Source: Letharia columbiana (lineage: Eukaryota > Ascomycota > Lecanoromycetes > Lecanorales > Parmeliaceae). Taken from it: 64,000 bases of DNA. The stretch lies in the NCBI RefSeq assembly GCF_014066305.1, contig NW_023501052.1:685001-749000 (forward strand), in the 5' to 3' direction. A model generated the notes under the pieces. The model ran no database searches, had not been told where the DNA came from, and worked only from the letters and a program-made list of their open reading frames with translations. Within the stretch, counting starts at the first letter, position 1. Each line of letters begins with the position of its first letter. Positions 1 to 12,849 of this stretch are shown piece after piece. The position numbers and the translations under genes were made by a program.

Positions 1-506
1 TAACGAATATCTAAGTATTCTTTAAAGCTATAATACGTTATCTATAGATCTTACTATCTTCGTCGATAGCTCTTATTAATATCGATTATATAATATTCTA
101 TAGAGAAACTTATATTAGAATTATTTAATATTAATTTAGAGTTTTAGCGCTTACGACTCGATTTAATTTAGAAGATCTTAATTAATTAAATTAAATTATT
201 TTATCGATTTCTTCTCTATTATAAATATGAAATTAGATAACTATCGTATAATAAGTTATTTTTCGATTATTATCTATCTAATTCTTTATAAATTCTTATT
301 AAATTAAAAATCTCTTAACGCTATAATAAAGTATAAGACGACGCGCTAGCGAAATCTCCGAGATGCGATATTACTATTATCGTCGTCGTTAAAAAAAGAT
401 ATTAATTTAATCTAGTATACTAATATTAAAAGTTCTTTATTTTTATAGATTTTTAGCGAGCATAAAATATATATATACGATAAAATTATTTACTTCTTTC
501 GAAGAT

Positions 507-687
507 TATTACGATTTTAATAATCTTATAATCTTACTTATATTATAGCCTAATTAGACCTAGCGTACTAAGGCCTTTTAATCTTTCTATCTTATTATAA
601 AGTCTATATTTATAATAATTCTATATAGATAGTATTCTCTTTATACTATAATATAGAGTTATTATATATATTATTAAGTTTCTAATA
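507..687 (+). repeat. Left LTR of E1
   Basis: This 181-bp direct repeat matches 6822-7002 with scattered C/T and G/A differences. The flanking aagat at 502-506 is the left target duplication. Confidence 0.92.
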
Positions 688-1171
688 TAATATTATCTAT
701 CTTTCTTTTAAAGCGATAGCGATTTATTTACTAATTATATTAAATATATAATTAAAAAGAGAGTATATTATTAAGAAGTTAATAGTTATAACTAAAGAAG
801 CTTATTACTCGAAAGATTATTTAAAAGAAAATCTTTTATTTATATAAAGACTAATTTAGCTAAATTAAATAAGAATCTAAAGAAAATAAACATCTTTAAT
901 ATATTAAAGAGAATAAACTTTAGATAGAATCTTCTTTATACTCTTACTAATTTAATATTAATTATAAATTTCTTAACTCTAAATCTAGATAATATTTAAA
1001 GTTAAACTATTATAGATAAGTTATAAATATATTATTATTTAAAAAAACTTAAGAACTTCGATAAGAAGATCTTAAATATTTTTAAAATTAAATTATTCGT
1101 ATAATATAAGAGAAAGCGTTTTATCTCTAGAAGATATAGTATCGAACTTAGTTTAAATTATATCGAAGACT

Positions 1172-1968
1172 TACTGACCGGAAAGGTATGGTATGGTATG
1201 GGATATTGACCTGCCATACCATACTCTGGCATGGTATGGGTTATTGAGATTTGCATGATCCCATACCTGGTATGGTATGGGATCTTGGCGGGATATCCCA
1301 CGGTATGGTATATCTGTGGGATCATACCATGGTATGGTATATGTATGGGATATCCCGGTTGGGATTTCTATATTTAGAAGTATAAGTAGCTATTCTAGTC
1401 ATCATTCTGGCCAACCATGGCTACTACTACCATGGCTACCACTCCCATGACTGCCACTACCATGGCTGCCACTACCATGACTGCCACTACCATGGCTGCC
1501 ACTACCATGACTGCCACTACCATGGCTACCTACCATGGCTGCCACTATCATGGCTACCTACCATGGCTGCCACTACCATGGCTACCTATCATGGCTGCCC
1601 CCTATCATGGCTACCCCTATCATAGCTACCTATCTAATCCTAATCCATGGTAGTGACAGCTATGGTAGTGGTAGCCATGATAGTAGTAGCCATGGTAGTG
1701 GTAGCCATAGTAGTAGTAGCCATGGTTGGCCAGAATGATGACCAGAATAGCTACTTATACTTCTAAATATAGAAATCCCAACCGGGATATCCCATACATA
1801 TCCCATACCATGGTATGATCCCACAGATATACCATACCGTGGGATATCCCGCCAAGATCCCATACCATACCAGGTATGGGATCATGCAAATCTCAATAAC
1901 CCATACTATGCCAGAGTATGGTATGGCAGGTTAATATCCCATACCATACCATACCTTTCCGGTCAGTA
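1172..1968. mobile_element. M1: young inverted-repeat element with minisatellite core
   Basis: The ends are TACTGACCGGAAAGG and its inverted copy CCTTTCCGGTCAGTA. The arms are about 250 bp and rich in GGTATGG words. Both arms are of the alpha type, unlike other copies, which pair alpha with beta. The arms enclose 15-bp repeats. Base composition is normal, with many CA and TG steps, while the surrounding E1 is saturated with RIP changes, so M1 arrived later. It has no transposase and is non-autonomous. No target duplication is evident here. The open frames inside come from the 15-bp repeats and are not genes. Confidence 0.88.
1417..1725. repeat. M1 minisatellite core, 15-bp unit, two orientations
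   Basis: The unit is CATGGCTGCCACTAC with variants CATGACTGCCACTAC and CATGGCTACCTAC. The left part runs in one orientation (about 1417-1640). The same unit then runs in reverse, as GTAGTGGTAGCCATG-like units (about 1651-1725). The core is therefore itself a large imperfect palindrome. Confidence 0.85.
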
Positions 1969-3549
1969 AGAGTAATAGATAAAAAGGAATTATTTAAAGA
2001 CTTCTACGTATAATTCTCTATAGCTATCGCTCTCTTAAAATTTACTAATATCTATAAAATATTTAACTTAAAATAAATAATCTCTATATATCTAAAATAT
2101 TAAATTTTAAAATAATCTTTTAATATTTTTTAAGAATTAATTATTTTTCTATAAGTATTAGATATAAATCTTCGGGCTATTAATAATATTTTAAATCTAA
2201 AAAGTAAGAAAGAAATTAATAAAATTAGTAAAAAATTTACTCTCTCGAATAATTAGCGTAATACTTTCTTTATTAAAAAAAATAATAATATTATTATTAA
2301 AAATTCTTATATATAAAAATATAAGTATCTTAAACTATTAATAAATAGAATTTAAAAAGAAGATAGATATTTTAAGTATTTAAAAATTAGATATTATTTT
2401 AGTAATAATAGTATTTTATATAAGAATATAAATCTATTAATAAAAGAATAAATTAATATAATTTTAAAAGTCGTTAGCGTTAAAAAGAATATTTTTATTA
2501 AATTATTATAAGAATTGAAAAATTAAATATCTCTAATTAAGTCGTTATTAGAGGTTTAAAAATTTTATATATAAGAATTAAAGAGTTAGAAATAGAAAGA
2601 ATACTCGCTTTTATCTCTTTATTCGCGTATATTATTACTATTAAAATCTCTTTATAGAATAAATACTAATTAAATTTTTATAGAAAAACTATTATATTAA
2701 TAAAATAGATTGAAATTAATTATCTTTTAAATATTAAAGCTTTAATATTAAGCTTTATAGATATATCTTTTATTAAAATAAATAAGTTATCTAAAATAGT
2801 ATTAATATAACTCTACAAATTACGACTAGTTAATAATAAATCTATTTTTATCTTTAATATTATATATATAGTCTTAATAAAATTTATCTTAAAAGATTAT
2901 ATAAAAGAATTTTAATACTTAATTATCTTATTAAAACGATTTAGTATTATTTTAGAAATATTATAACTAGAATAATATAACTTTTATATATTTTTTAAAT
3001 TTAGAATTATTATATTTAATTTAGATTATTATATATTTAATTATTTATTATATAATAAACTCGTTATTATTTAAAGTAATAATAATTTTTTAAAAAAGAA
3101 TTTAAATTATATAGTAAAGATTATATTTAAAAAAAAGAATATAATAAAGATTTTTATCTATATCTTTATTAAGATAATTAAAAAATTAGAGAATTAAGTT
3201 ATTATTATATAGTTCTAAAATTTCGAATAACTTTCTAACTTTATTAATAAAAAAGCGAAGTTTATTACTAATATCGCTATTATTATAATAAAAGATTATA
3301 AAAAATTCTTTTATAAACTAAAAAAGAAATCTTTAATTATAAAATAATTATAAGAATAAGTTTTTATAATATATTATAAATAGCTAAATATTTAAAATCT
3401 TATTAAAACTAATAAACTTCTCTTTTATCGCTTTATTAATTATAAAATATATCTTAAAAAAGAAGTTATTTTACTATCGAAGAGGGCTTATAAACTCTTT
3501 AAAGATTAAATATTAATTATAAAGAAATATATTAATAAGATATTAAAGA

Positions 3550-5960
3550 AAGGCTATATTAGATTAAATACTTCTTTTCATATAATATTTATTCTAATTA
3601 TAAAGAAATTTAATAGAGAATTTAAATTATACGTAAATTATAGAGCTTTAAATATACTTATTATTTCTAATTAAAATACTTCTTTATTAATTAAAAAGAC
3701 TCTCGCTAAATTATACGCGATAAGAATATATAGTAAATTCGATATTATAGTCGCTTTTAACGAGATTAAAGTAAAAAAGAATTATAAAAAAGAATTATAT
3801 TTCTTATTCGATATAGTTTATTTAAATATATAATAATATCTTTTAAGTTATATAATATCTCTATTACTTTTTAAATATTTATAAATAATATCTTACGCGA
3901 ATATTTAAATATATTCTATATTATTTATTTAAACGATATTCTTATTTATAATAATATTAAAGATAAATATATTTAATATATAAAAAAGATATTAAAAAAA
4001 CTTCGATAAGCTAGTCTTTATTTTAATATTAATAAATATAATTTTTATATTACTAAAATTAAATATTTAGAATTAATTATTATTATAAAAGAAGTAGAAA
4101 TAGATATAAAGAAAATTAAAATTATTACTTAATAAAAGAAATCTAGATATATTAAAGATATATAAGTATTCTTAAAATTCGCTAATTTCTATTAAAGGTT
4201 TATTACGAAATACTCTAAAATCGCTATATTTCTAATAAACTTTACTTATATTTAATAAAAAAAAAATTATTTATTTATAGACTTAAAAGTACTTTAAATA
4301 ACTTATTTTCAAAATACTTAAGAAAGCTTTTATTATTATTTTTATATTTATTTATTTTAATTTAAATAAAAAGACTTAGCTAGAAATAAACGCGTCTAAT
4401 TTTATAATTACTATTATTTTATTATAAGAAAATAAAAATAAAGTATTTAGATTTAAAAGATTTCTTTTTAAAAAGATATCTTTTATAAAATATAATTATA
4501 ATATTTATAATAAGAAATTTATAATTATAATATAGATTTTTAAAAAATAAAATCTTAAGCTAATTAATATTCTTATCGAGAATTTTATTAAAGTTATTTT
4601 AGATTATAAGAATTTATAATACTTTATATTCTCTAAATAATTTAACTCTTATTAAGTAAGATAAGCGAAGTTTCTCTTTAAATTTAACTTTTATATTATT
4701 TATTATCTAAAAAAATAAAGTATTAAATCTAATAATCTTAGTTAATAAATAGAAGATTTAGTTAAAAATAAGAATAATAATTATACTCGTTATTAATATT
4801 ATATAATTTTTATAAATAATAATCTTAACGAAGATATTAAGAACGTTATATATCTTATTATTATACTTTTAAATAATATAAAAAAAAATTATTTCTTTAA
4901 CTATAATATTATATAAATTTAATAAATAAAATAATATTAATAATAAGAAGTCTAATAAAGAATTATTATTAAAGACCTCGATAGAGATTTCTTAAAAGAA
5001 GTTCTTAGAAGAATTAAGAGAAATCTCTACTATTAATACTTCTAAGTTATTATATTAAATAAAAAATACTTATAATTATAATAATATCGCTTAAAAAATT
5101 ATTTAATTAAAGATATCTAAATAGAGAAAGTTATTATTTAAAATAATTAAAAATAATCTTAAATTAAAACTAGATAATTATTATCTTTATAATAGATTAT
5201 TATATATTAATAATAAACTATATATATTTAATATTCTCGAATTATAAATTAAAGTTATTAAAGATATTTAGAACTTTTTATTTAAAGATTATATTAATAA
5301 ATTATTAATTTAAAATAAAATAAATAAATTTTACTATTAATTAAAAATAACGAATTTTATTATTTACTATATTAAGAGCTATTATATTTATAAAAGATCT
5401 AAAACTTATAGAGAGAGTAAATAAGATTTATTTAAATTTCTTTTTATTCTTAAATAGTACTAGTAAGATATTTCTATTAACTTTATTATATTATTATCTA
5501 TTTATCTTAGATATAAATATTTTTATTAATATATTATAATAATTATAAATAGATTTAATAAAAAGAAGAAATTTATTTCTTTAAACTCTCTAGAAGTAAA
5601 GATAGTAGTTTAGATCTTTATCGAATTTATATAATAAGAGAAAGAATACTTATTTATTATTATTTTTAATTAAGATATTTAATTTATAATATATTTCTAG
5701 AGAAAACTATATAAAAGAATTAAGATTAAATCTAAACTCTCTATTATATTTTACTTCGAAATTAATAAATAGATAAAGAATATTAATACTATTTTAAAAT
5801 AATATCTTAAAATTTATATTAACTATAATTAAGATAATTAGATAAATCTATTATTAATAATAAAATTTAAAATTAATTTTAATAAAAACATCTTATCGAG
5901 CGTATTATTATTTCTTTTTAATAAAGAATATATTTCTCGCTTAAAAATAGAATCTTTAAT
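3550..5960 (+). pseudogene. E1 Gypsy pol remnant (RT, RNase H, integrase)
   Basis: Reading through stops, the reverse transcriptase is recognisable near 3550-3970. It has a KFDIIVAFNEI segment near 3735 and a NDILIY block near 3930-3955, where the YLDD-type motif reads YLND. That Asp-to-Asn change is what a GpA-side RIP hit gives. RNase H follows (about 4390-4710), with an ASNF stretch near its start and a DYKNLQYF-like stretch near 4595 matching the TDHKNLEYF region of Gypsy RNase H. Integrase is readable near 5460-5960. The order RT-RNase H-integrase is Gypsy-type. Many stops sit where Gln or Trp codons would be expected. The product is dead. Confidence 0.88.
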
Positions 5961-6821
5961 TTTTTAAGATTAATTTATTAATTAAAGAGCGAAAAGAGAT
6001 ATTAATTTAGCTAATAGATTTATTAAAAAAATAAATATTATAAGAAATTATCTAAGAAGTTAGCTCGAATAATTATAAATTTTATAAAAGAAGTAAATTA
6101 ATCGTTATTAACTATCGATATTAAAATTAAAAATTAAAAATATAATTATACTTAATAGAAGAAATATTAAAATTATATACTCTAATAAATTATTAAATTA
6201 TAAGAATTTCGAATTATTTAAAATTATTAAAGCTTTAAATAATTTCGCTTACGAGTTAGAACTTTTAATATTTATAAATAATATTTACTCTATCTTTTAT
6301 TTATAGCTATTATATTATAATAATAATAATTTATTATTAAAATAGATTAAGTTTTTATTATTATCTATTAATATTAATAAAGAAGATAAAATTTATAATA
6401 TTAAAGAAATAGTTTAATTTAAATTAAATAAATAAAAGAATAATCTTTTAATTAGTAAGAGAGAATATCTAATATATAAAATTAGATATAGAGACTCTAA
6501 GATTAAAAAGAATTTATTTTAATAATTATTTATAAATATAATAGGATATTTAAATCTAATAATAGACTTTTATTATTATTATCTCGAGGCTATTAATTCT
6601 TATTTATTATTTAAAAGATCTTTAAAATAATTTTTTTTATTAGCGCTATTAATCTATAGTAACTATATCGATTTATAAAAAAACCTCGATTTTATAATAA
6701 AATATTAAGTTAATATATCTAAGAATATTACTTTATATACGTCTAGATATACTTTTTATAAGATCGATATCTACTATATAGTAGTTATCGTCGAAGTTTT
6801 AAATTAAAGAAGAGAGAATAA

Positions 6822-7002
6822 TATTACGATTTTAATAATCTTACGATCTTACTTATATTATAGCTTAATTAAACTTAGCGTATTAAGATCTTTCGATCTT
6901 TCTATCTTACTATAAAGTCTATATTTATAATAATTCTATATAGATAGTATTCTCTTTATACTATAATATAGAGTTATTATATATATTATTAAGTTTCTAA
7001 TA
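6822..7002 (+). repeat. Right LTR of E1
   Basis: This is the 181-bp partner of 507-687, followed directly by the target duplication aagat at 7003-7007. Confidence 0.92.
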
Positions 7003-7211
7003 AAGATCTACGATAGATAAACTAAATAGAAGAAGTATTTAGAGAATCTTATCGATACGTAAATAAGATATAGCTATATCTTTAGAATCTTAATTATCTT
7101 TAACTAAGATCTATATCGATTATAAATATTTAAAGATATAAGATAACTAATAAATCTATATCTTCGATCTATTAGCTATAAAAACTATAACTATTTAAAA
7201 GAGAGAAATAA

Positions 7212-7377
7212 TATTACGAGCGTATTCTTAATATATTACTTAGCTCTATAACTAGCGAGCCTTAACGAAGATATTCTCTATTATATTATATCTTCTTCTC
7301 ATCTATATAATTCGATAGTCTTATTATTCTCGTTCTATCTTACTTATACTAATATCGTATTTATATTAATTTTAATA
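7212..7377 (+). repeat. Right LTR of E0
   Basis: It starts tattacgagcg, the RIP form of a TGTTACGA start. It contains the cttaacgaagatattctct block that is also found in the E2 and E4 LTRs. It ends in a decayed ...ttaata where intact relatives end TTCTAACA. The length of about 166 bp matches the E2 (164) and E4 (162) LTRs. Confidence 0.8.
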
Positions 7378-7441
7378 ATAATTAGTAAATATAAAATTAA
7401 ATAAAAATTAATTAAATTAATAAAATTATTTTTAATAAATA

Positions 7442-7948
7442 TATTTACGCTACGTAATAGGGCGAGAAATTCTAATAGAATTTCAGAGAGGGTCGAGGTT
7501 AAAGTAGGGTTTCGAGTTAAGATTTCGAGTTTTCTTAAAACTCTAACCCCGCCTTAACTGAAGAGCGAAGTTTTAAAGTATACTTTATTACCTTAATGAA
7601 CCCTAAGTATTTCTAAGCGACTTCTCTAAATTTTAATATTTTATATTAAGAATAGAGTAAAATAGAGTATAGAATATAATATCGTAGTTTAAATTAGAGT
7701 ATAAAATATAGATACTTAGAAAGATAATTAGAAGATATATAAGATTATATTTATAAGTATATTATAAAGCTAATATTCTTAAGCTAATCTAATTAATAGA
7801 CTTAGCGAGAATAACGAAGTACTCTTATTATCTCGATAGAAAATTCTATTTTAACTTATCTTATCTCGTTAAAAATCTTAACTCGAAGCGAGATAGTATT
7901 AAGTATTTAAAATCTCGTTCTATCTCGTCTTATTAAATAGCGTAAATA
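7442..7948. mobile_element. T1: short TIR element of about 507 bp
   Basis: It starts tatttacgctacgtaat and ends attaaatagcgtaaata, which are inverted copies. A second copy (T2) with the same interior lies at 57052-57580. The interior includes a self-complementary stretch around ggtttcgagttaagatttcgag. There is no coding capacity, so this is a MITE-like element. Target duplication may be TA, but TA is also part of the inverted ends, so this is not settled. Confidence 0.7.
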
Positions 7949-10900
7949 TAATATATATATAAAGAATATTAAAATATATAAAATATAAGAGAGAGCGTAT
8001 ATATATAGCTATAGATATCTAAAGTATATTTAAAATATAAAAATAAATGCTTATATATAGCTTTATAATATATATTAATAATAAAAAAAATAATCTCTTT
8101 TTTAATTAGCTTTCTAATTAATATTTAAATTTAATCTATTTTTAAATAATATTTTATTTTAATAAGATTTTAATTATATAATTTTAATTAATTTAATAAT
8201 AAATATTTAATATTATTCTTCTTTAATCTACTCTCTTCTTTTTTAATTTTTTTTATTATTATTATAATATTTATATTATAATATACTTATTTATTATAAT
8301 ATTATTTATATTTAAAAGAAAGAAATTATTTTCTTTATATTCTATAGTTATATTAGATTAATAATATTATTTTTATAAAGTAAATATACGCTTAATAGCG
8401 ATATATTTTTTAATATAATAATTAATTATAATATTAATTATAGTTTATTAATATATAATATTATTATTTATTAAAATTATTAATTTAATAATTATAAAAG
8501 TTTAGAAAATTCTTAATAATTTATTAACTATTAATTTAAACTTATTTAAATTATTAAAGTAAAGTAAAAATAAGACTTCGTAAAGATAAAAATTAGAAGA
8601 TTATACGCGAAATTTAAAAGATATAATTATAAATAAAAAAAGTATATAATTATATTAATTATATATATTTAAATTAACTAATAAATTAATTATATAAATT
8701 AATTATATTATTATTAATTACATTTTAAAGTTAATCTATTAAAGAAAATTCGCGAATTATAAAAATTAATAAATTTAATTATTTTTTAAATCGTATTTAT
8801 TTAAATAATAAAGAAGATTTTTAATTATATAACTCTAAATTCGTTTAATTCGCTTTAAATTTAAATCTTTATATTAATTTTATTTTAAAAAGCTATAAAG
8901 ATAAAATTAGTAAGTAATTTTAATAATATAATTTATTTTTTAATAATTATAAATGGGGAAAGTATTAATTAATATCTAGCGACTTAATTATATATATTTT
9001 ATATAAAAAGAATTACTTTATAAATAAAAGATGTATAACTTCTTAGATAATTATAATAAAATATAAATCTATAAATAATAATATAATATTATTAAAGTCT
9101 AGATATAATTTTTATAAAAAAAAATATATAATAAATAAAAGAAAAACTTTTCTAAATTAAGAAAAATATATTCTAATTATTATTTTATTTATTATATTTA
9201 ATTAATAATATTTAACTATTATACTTAATTTTATAACTTTATATATTTTATATTTATAAAATAAAACTTTTTAAATTAATTTAAATATAGATATATATTT
9301 ATAAGAATATTATTACTTTAATAAAAGAGGCTTTTTATTTTAAAATCTATATTAAATTAAAGATTATATTTTTATATTTAATAGCTTTAATTTTTAAAGT
9401 TATTATTAATATTATAATTAAATTTATATAATAATAATATATCTTTCTTATTAGCGAATATCTTTATATTTAATAATTTTAATTTCTATAATTATTATTA
9501 ATATCGTAATTAAATTCGTATAGTAATAATATATTTTTTTATTAATAAATAGTTTTATATTTAATAACTTTAATTTTAATAATTACTATTAATATCGCGA
9601 TTAAATTTATATAGTAATAATATATCTTTCTTATTAGCGAGTATATTAATAATTATAAATAATTAAAATATAATAAAAAATAGTAGATAACTTTTAATAA
9701 TATTTGATTTTAAATCTATAACTTCTTTAGTTTATTTAGAAATAAAAATATCTATATCTAAAATTTATAATAAGTAAATTCTAATATATAATTATTAAAT
9801 ATCTAGATATAAATCTTCTAATACTTCTTACTAAGCGTTTAATATTTAAAAAAAGAATATTAATTTTTAATTATACTTATATAAATCTTTTAAATAAAGT
9901 TATATATTAATAGAAAGTCTTAATTTATATTAATTATAATTATAAAAATAATTATAATTATAATCTTAAATATAATTAAATATTTAAATTATAAAATTTA
10001 TTATTAGCTAGTAAATAAAAGATTAAATTCTATTAATTAATTTATTTATTAAAATAATAATAATAGCGATTAAATTAATAATAATATTTAATAAAGTTTT
10101 TATTTTAATACTATATCTAATATTTTAAAATAATATTAATTTTTTTAAAAAGCTATTAATAATAGATTAAGTATATATAAGTTAAACTCTTTATACAATT
10201 TATTTATATATTAATTTAAAGTTATTAAAAGATAAAAAGTAAATATATAATTTAATAACTATATTATACTTTAAATATTATTATAATAATATTAAATTAT
10301 TTAAATAGAAATCTAATATATATAAAAGATAATTTAATAATAAGAAGAATTAATATAAAAAAGAAAATCTTAAAAAAGAAGAAAGAGGGAAAAAAAGCTT
10401 AGATATCTATCGCGTATATTAAATTTTTAATTTACTTTATATTATCTAATTTAAATTAAATATTAATAAAATACTTTCTTTTTAATTTTAAAGATTTAAA
10501 TTTAAATAAATTAAATTTATTAAATATTATTATTTAATATAATTTTACTTAGTTTTATAATAATTATAATAATTATTATAATTTATATAAATTTAAAATT
10601 TAAAAAACTAAAAAAGCGAGTTAATAAATAATTATCTTTATCTAATTTAGCTAATATTAAATTATTATAATTTATTAAAATTTTTATATATTTTATTTTT
10701 ATATTCTTTTCTTTAAGTCGTATTATCTTTATAAAAATAATTATTTTTTAAATTAAATTTTATAATAATATATTTAAAATAGTATATAATATATATTCTC
10801 TATATTTCTAATATTAAAATTTATTAAAATTAATACATTTTTTAATAAAATAAATTAAAATTAAAATTAAAAATAGCTTTATCTTTATAAATATTTATAT

Positions 10901-11808
10901 AACTTCTTTAATTTTTTTATATATATTTATTTTTTTATTTTTTTATAATAATTAAAATAGAAGAGATTAAATTTAATAATTTATTATAATAAATAATAAA
11001 TATTAATAATAATAGCGATATTAAAGAGTTTTAATATAGATTAATTAAATAGTAATTAAACTCTTAATTAAAATAAAAAGCGAAGAATAAACTTAATTAA
11101 AATAAAAATATTTAAAAATTATAATAGCGAATAAGTATATTTAGATTTAAAAAGAAATTAATTAAAAAAATAAAGAAAATTAATATTTTAATTATTAATT
11201 ACGCTATAATTATTAAAAAGCGTAAAATTAAATATATTAATATATTATTATTAAAATAAAAGTAAATTTTTAATAAATTAAATAAAATATAATAGATAAA
11301 TAATAAATAATTCTAATTTTAATTATTATTCTAATAAATTTATATTTTAATAATATTATATAAAAAAAGTATATAAGGGTATTTATAAAGAAGTTTAAAG
11401 TTTTATTTATCGCGTAAATTATTATATATATAAATAAAAATTAAAAATTAAATTAAGAGAAAATAAATAATATCGAAATTAAATAAAAAATAAATATTAA
11501 AAATAATTTTATTATATATATTAATAATTAAGTAAATTCTATATTTTAAGCTACTTTAAAAAAAGTAATATAAAATTTAATAATAAGTATTATTTTAACT
11601 TAGATATAATAATATTAATATATTAATTAATAAATATTAAATTATTATAAATCTTAAAATATTAAATATAATTATATTTAGAAGATAAAATTATAAATCT
11701 TTATTTATATAAAATTAATTTAATATATAATAATTAAAAGTTTACTATAAAAGCTATATTATCTAAATTAATATTCTAATCTTAATTATTATTATTATTA
11801 TTATTATA
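7949..11808. other. Anonymous AT-rich DNA, RIPped
   Basis: This 3.9-kb stretch is among the most AT-rich in the window and contains no open frame, LTR pair or recognisable domain. It holds one clear internal tandem repeat (9368-9645). It is probably old transposon or degraded unique DNA, but I cannot assign it. Confidence 0.6.
9368..9645. repeat. Tandem repeat, about 92-bp unit, three copies
   Basis: Each unit has a ttatatttaataa(c/t)tttaatttt segment, then attattaatatcg, then a tagtaataatatat segment. The last of these recurs at about 9439, 9531 and 9622. The period of 91-92 is not a multiple of three, so it is unlikely to be a protein repeat. Confidence 0.65.
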
Positions 11809-11972
11809 TATTAGAATCGATATAGATATAATATTAATATAGATATATTAAATAAGATAATTAAGATATCGAGATATATAGATAAAAAGAAGATATAATA
11901 TAATAGAAGATATCTTCGTTAAGGCTCGCTAGCTATAGAGCTAAGAGATATATTAAGAATACGCTCGTAATA
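11809..11972 (-). repeat. 3' LTR of E2
   Basis: This 164-bp repeat is paired with 19193-19356. It contains the reverse complement of the cttaacgaagatatcttct block shared with E0 and E4. Confidence 0.92.
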
Positions 11973-12849
11973 CTACTTCTCTTCTTTATTAAATTATATT
12001 TTATAATTAGTAAGTAAAAAGATAGAAAAATAGATATATATATATACTTAACGTCTGAAAAAATAATAAAAGTAGTAAAGAAATAATCGTATTCGAGAAT
12101 TTTAGTATTATATCTTTCTTTATAAGAGATATTAGAGACGATAGTAGTCGTCTATATTTACGCTATAGTAACGTTATTAATTAAGATATAAATATATATA
12201 GAAAGTCTAGTCGAAAGAAAATCGATATAATATAGCGAAAATTATATTTATAGGCGTAGATATAAATAATAATAATTTCCGAATTCGCATTTAAGCGAAT
12301 AAGATATCGATGAAATAATACGACGTAATTAATTAAGAACTTCTAAATCGAATTAAGCCGTAAGCGCTAAAAACTCTAATTTAATATTAAGTGAGTTTCT
12401 CTATAAGATACTACATAATCGATATCGATAGAGACTATTGACGACGATAGTAAGGTTCATAGATAACGCGCTATAGCTTCGAAAGATATTTAGATATCTA
12501 TTAATAAGAGAACTCTACGCGAAAGGCTTTATATAATATAATTTATAATCGATATAGATCTAAGAGATCGATTCTCGAGTCTAAAAAAATAAGGCTATTA
12601 TAAAGATATCGAATAATTTTAATTCGATTAAAAACGAGGTATTCGAGGTAGTTTCGAAATTCTATTAATTAATTCTTTATGAGTGAGGCTCTTCGAGATA
12701 TCACTTATAAAAGTCATCTATTAGATTCTAGCAATTTTCGAATTCACCGCTATTCGCATTATACTAGACGAGGTTATTATCGAGATCTTCTTATTTAACT
12801 TTATACTTAAAACAGCTATAAATTAATTTAAAACTAAGTATTTTTTTAA

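Larger units (their letters stand above)
507..7002 (+). mobile_element. E1: complete Gypsy LTR retrotransposon, RIP-inactivated
   Basis: Two 181-bp LTRs (507-687 and 6822-7002) flank the element, and the 5-bp target duplication aagat lies at 502-506 and 7003-7007. Both LTRs start tattacga and end tctaata, RIP forms of TGTTACGA and TCTAACA. The interior carries reverse transcriptase, RNase H and integrase remnants in Gypsy order on the plus strand. Without the M1 insertion the element is about 5.7 kb. Every frame is broken by stops that CpA-to-TpA change would create, so it cannot move by itself. Confidence 0.93.
1..7377 (+). mobile_element. E0: 3' part of an LTR retrotransposon, split by E1
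   Basis: The pieces 1-506 and 7003-7211 read as one sequence once E1 is removed. Together they match the interior just before the right LTR of E4 (about 27790-28439). The element ends in an LTR at 7212-7377. Its 5' part lies outside the window. It is heavily RIPped, with almost no CpA or TpG and no open frame, and no protein domain could be read in this 3' portion. It is older than E1, which interrupts it. Confidence 0.8.

Noticed and set aside
1417..1863. Open frames reading MATTTMATTPM-like and YHGCHYHG-like proteins (also at 35513-35943 and 44490-45072)
   Set aside because: They are frames through the 15-bp minisatellite, occur on both strands and in several frames, and shift between copies. 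This is not evidence of a protein.
9368..9645. Possible ankyrin or similar protein repeats
   Set aside because: The period of 91-92 bp is not a multiple of three, and the frame is closed.
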